Part shown: positions 4,702 through 6,443 of the stretch, in pieces
Position numbering within the stretch: the first letter of the stretch is position 1
How the letters are laid out: each line of letters begins with the position of its first letter
Origin: Planctomycetota bacterium
GTDB taxonomy: Bacteria > Planctomycetota > Planctomycetia > Pirellulales > Thermoguttaceae
Reading direction: 5' to 3'
Assembly (NCBI GenBank): GCA_023397045.1
Contig: JAEWUR010000430.1
Location: 1 to 6,443, forward strand
DNA length: 6,443 nt
The notes under the pieces: generated by a model
Told to the model about the DNA's origin: nothing
The model's database searches: none
What the model saw: the letters and a program-made list of their open reading frames with translations, nothing else
Program-made: the position numbers and the translations under genes

Positions 4702-6443
4702 ATGAGATGCCTGCCTTTGATTTTGACAATCGGTTCGATCATCGTGGTGTTGCCGACGGCTGCGGCCGATGCGACACAACAGCCCGAATTTTTGATGAAG
4801 CGTGAAACTGCGATCATAACGTTCGGCGGGGTGCCGTTTTGCGCGGATATTGATGGTGATGGTTGTGACGACGTCTTGTGGCTTCAATCAGCCGGCATCT
4901 TTCATTCGAAGGTATTCGACGAATTCTTCAAAAACAAACCGATCGATCGGGCCGAACGTGATCATTTCTGCCTGACAGCGACCGACGCGCACGGCAAGGT
5001 TCTTTGGCGGATCGGGGAGCCCTGGAAGGAAAAACGCCCCTTCGTCACGCATTGCGCCGAACGTAGCATCGGCGTTGCTGACATCGACGGCGATGGGAAG
5101 CGGGAGGTGGTTTGCATCCGCGGCCAACAGCTAATAGTCATCGACGCGGCAACCGGCGAGATCGCGCGATCGGTCGATCTGCCGGCCGACAACGCCCAGA
5201 TCGTGCTTCTCGGCCACACCGGCCCCGGTCCCGGCGATTGGACGATCCTTGTGAAGAACACCGAAAGCGCGTACAAGGCGCACGAGTACGGCAATCCGAT
5301 CTGGTTTTACGATCCCAAATTGACGCTGTTGAAAACGGCCGACTATCATGGTGCGGGCCACGTGCCGTTGGCCCTGGACATCGACGGCGACGGTCTGGAT
5401 GAGTTCGTGATTGGGTTCTGTTTGATCGATCACGACCTGCGGACGTTGTGGACGTTCGAACCCGTGCCGGCCGACAAGTGGGAAGCCGGCGGAATGCACG
5501 TCGACGACCATGCGGTGGGTGTGTTCGATGGGCGACTCTGTATCGCGGTGGCCGCCAGTGACTTAGGGACGTATTTGCTCGATGCCTCTGACGGCCATCT
5601 CTTGTGGAAGGCAAAAGGCGCGCACGCGCAGGACTGTCAAGTGGCCCGCCTGATTCCCGGTGACGATTCGAATCAGGTATTCGTACGGAACAAGCGGGCA
5701 AAAAACCAGCTATTCGACGCCCAGGGCAAGCAATTATGGGAGGCCGAAGCGCCGGACAATTATCCTTTGGGCCGCGCGGAGGCGTGCAAGGCGGCCTTTC
5801 ATACGTTCGATCCGTCGAATGTCCTGCCAGGCGCCGGCCCTGGGAATACGGACCTCTTGATCTATAGCGACGGCGGCTGGCCCTATGCCATCGATGCGCG
5901 GGGGGAAAAGATCGACGTTTTTCCTCCTCCGGCGAACTCGCATCAAGACTGGGGCAAGGTTCCCGGCCACCGCCCGGACGACTACGGTTACAGTTACTAC
6001 GTGCGCACGGCCGATTTCGATGGCGACGGTCAGGTTGAGGTGATGATTAATGACCGCCGTTTCGCGTGGTTTTTTTTGCCGACACCTCGGGTGGGGAACA
6101 CGAATGCCGCGCCGCGATTGGATATTGTCGTTTCCGGCCAACCGAAGGCAACCATTGTCATTGCCGATGACGCAAGCAATGCTGAGGCGTTTGCAGCCAA
6201 GGAGGTGCAGGAGTACGTCAGGAAGTCGTCGGGCGCGGCCCTGCCGATCCGAAAAGACGGCGAGAAGATCGAAGGCAATATTATCGCGGTGGGGCACAAC
6301 CGATTCAACACGGATGACAAACTAGGTTTCAAAAAACTACGCAAAGACGGATATCGCATTAAAACGGACGGCGGGGTTCTCTCTTTGGTCGGGAGCGACG
6401 ACGATGGGACCCAATATGCCGTCTACGCGTTTCTCGAGGAACA
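4702..6443 (+). CDS. Secreted FG-GAP/VCBS-like propeller protein fused to a GH67N/DUF4838-type domain (3' partial)
   Basis: The frame starts at ATG 4702 and stays open for 580 codons to the window end, so the C-terminus is missing. A Sec signal peptide (residues 1-22, core LPLILTIGSIIVVLP, cleavage after TAAA) precedes the mature protein. Residues about 35-465 look like a beta-propeller: four calcium-loop motifs D-(I/F)-D-G-D-G at residues 49, 127, 226 and 438, interleaved with 'D..G..LW' strands ending at W102, W250, W302 and W346. This resembles FG-GAP/VCBS or rhamnogalacturonan-lyase-like propellers. From residue 473 the pattern changes to 'I.i........AF.AAkEvQEYvrK.SGA.LPI', then 'IIAVGHN', 'DGYRIKTDGG.LSLVG' and 'GTQYAVYAFLEE'. 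That is the N-terminal alpha/beta domain found ahead of GH67 and DUF4838 catalytic domains. A DUF4838-type catalytic domain probably follows. Ligand and substrate are unknown; the propeller may bind carbohydrate or be structural. Confidence 0.92.
   Translation, partial: MRCLPLILTIGSIIVVLPTAAADATQQPEFLMKRETAIITFGGVPFCADIDGDGCDDVLWLQSAGIFHSKVFDEFFKNKPIDRAERDHFCLTATDAHGKVLWRIGEPWKEKRPFVTHCAERSIGVADIDGDGKREVVCIRGQQLIVIDAATGEIARSVDLPADNAQIVLLGHTGPGPGDWTILVKNTESAYKAHEYGNPIWFYDPKLTLLKTADYHGAGHVPLALDIDGDGLDEFVIGFCLIDHDLRTLWTFEPVPADKWEAGGMHVDDHAVGVFDGRLCIAVAASDLGTYLLDASDGHLLWKAKGAHAQDCQVARLIPGDDSNQVFVRNKRAKNQLFDAQGKQLWEAEAPDNYPLGRAEACKAAFHTFDPSNVLPGAGPGNTDLLIYSDGGWPYAIDARGEKIDVFPPPANSHQDWGKVPGHRPDDYGYSYYVRTADFDGDGQVEVMINDRRFAWFFLPTPRVGNTNAAPRLDIVVSGQPKATIVIADDASNAEAFAAKEVQEYVRKSSGAALPIRKDGEKIEGNIIAVGHNRFNTDDKLGFKKLRKDGYRIKTDGGVLSLVGSDDDGTQYAVYAFLEE
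6118..6443 (+). other. GH67N/GH20b-like N-terminal domain, as in DUF4838 proteins (partial)
   Basis: Residues 473-580 of the third gene. Key elements in order: LDIVVSGQPKATIVIA, EAFAAKEVQEYVRKSSG, a helix-turn-strand to NIIAVGHNRF, DGYRIKTDGG, and DGTQYAVYAFLEE. In the family this domain precedes a TIM-barrel catalytic domain (alpha-glucuronidase in GH67; unassigned in DUF4838). Only about 107 residues are visible and the catalytic part is outside the window. GH20, GH84 and GH67 share this accessory fold, so the exact family cannot be fixed here. Confidence 0.72.

Noticed and set aside
5734..6297. Open frames opposite the third gene (also 5138-5701)
   Set aside because: The plus-strand frame carries a signal peptide, DxDGDG loops and a known accessory domain through this region. 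The opposite frames have no recognisable features.
1..6443. Mobile element, CRISPR, toxin-antitoxin or defence system
   Set aside because: No transposase, terminal repeats, spaced direct repeats, nuclease or small paired genes were seen. All three genes look like exported carbohydrate-associated proteins.

Overview
The window is high-GC, gene-dense DNA holding three genes in a row on the + strand, almost without intergenic space: a large surface protein cut by the left edge (1-3000), a complete secreted beta-propeller protein (3002-4684), and a secreted two-module protein cut by the right edge (4702-6443). Spacing is 1 nt and 17 nt, so the three are very probably one transcript. No promoter, RNA gene, insertion sequence, CRISPR array or rho-independent terminator is visible. 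The promoter, if there is one, lies upstream of the window.

The likely source is a planctomycete, perhaps of the Pirellulales. This is inferred from three things: a very large protein with autotransporter-associated beta-strand repeats ending in a VPEP-type PEP-CTERM anchor, a neighbour of the 'VGRQLFVDDFLID ... HRPTWHPSNPV' secreted propeller type that I associate with planctomycete genomes, and a protein with DxDGDG calcium loops joined to a DUF4838/GH67N-type domain. No taxonomic marker gene is present.

Layout: (1) 1-369, the end of a domain resembling spherulation-specific family 4 (GH135-like glycosidase). (2) 370-580, a Ser/Trp-rich linker and entry strands. (3) 580-2880, a beta-helical region with five recognisable PATR-type repeats. 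(4) 2884-2997, the PEP-CTERM sorting signal. (5) 3002-4684, a Sec-exported five-bladed-propeller-like glycoside hydrolase candidate with a C-terminal beta-sandwich; a strong hairpin is embedded in its 3' end. (6) 4702-6120, a signal peptide and an FG-GAP/VCBS-like propeller. (7) 6118-6443, the start of a carbohydrate-enzyme N-terminal domain (GH67N/DUF4838 type), which continues beyond the window.

All three products appear to be exported, and all carry folds associated with carbohydrate recognition or cleavage. The most economical reading is a small extracellular polysaccharide-processing operon: a surface-anchored glycosidase on a beta-helical stalk plus two secreted or periplasmic enzymes. 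Substrate and activities are inferred, not shown. The most unusual points are the glycosidase/PATR/PEP-CTERM architecture of the first gene and the propeller/GH67N-like fusion of the third.
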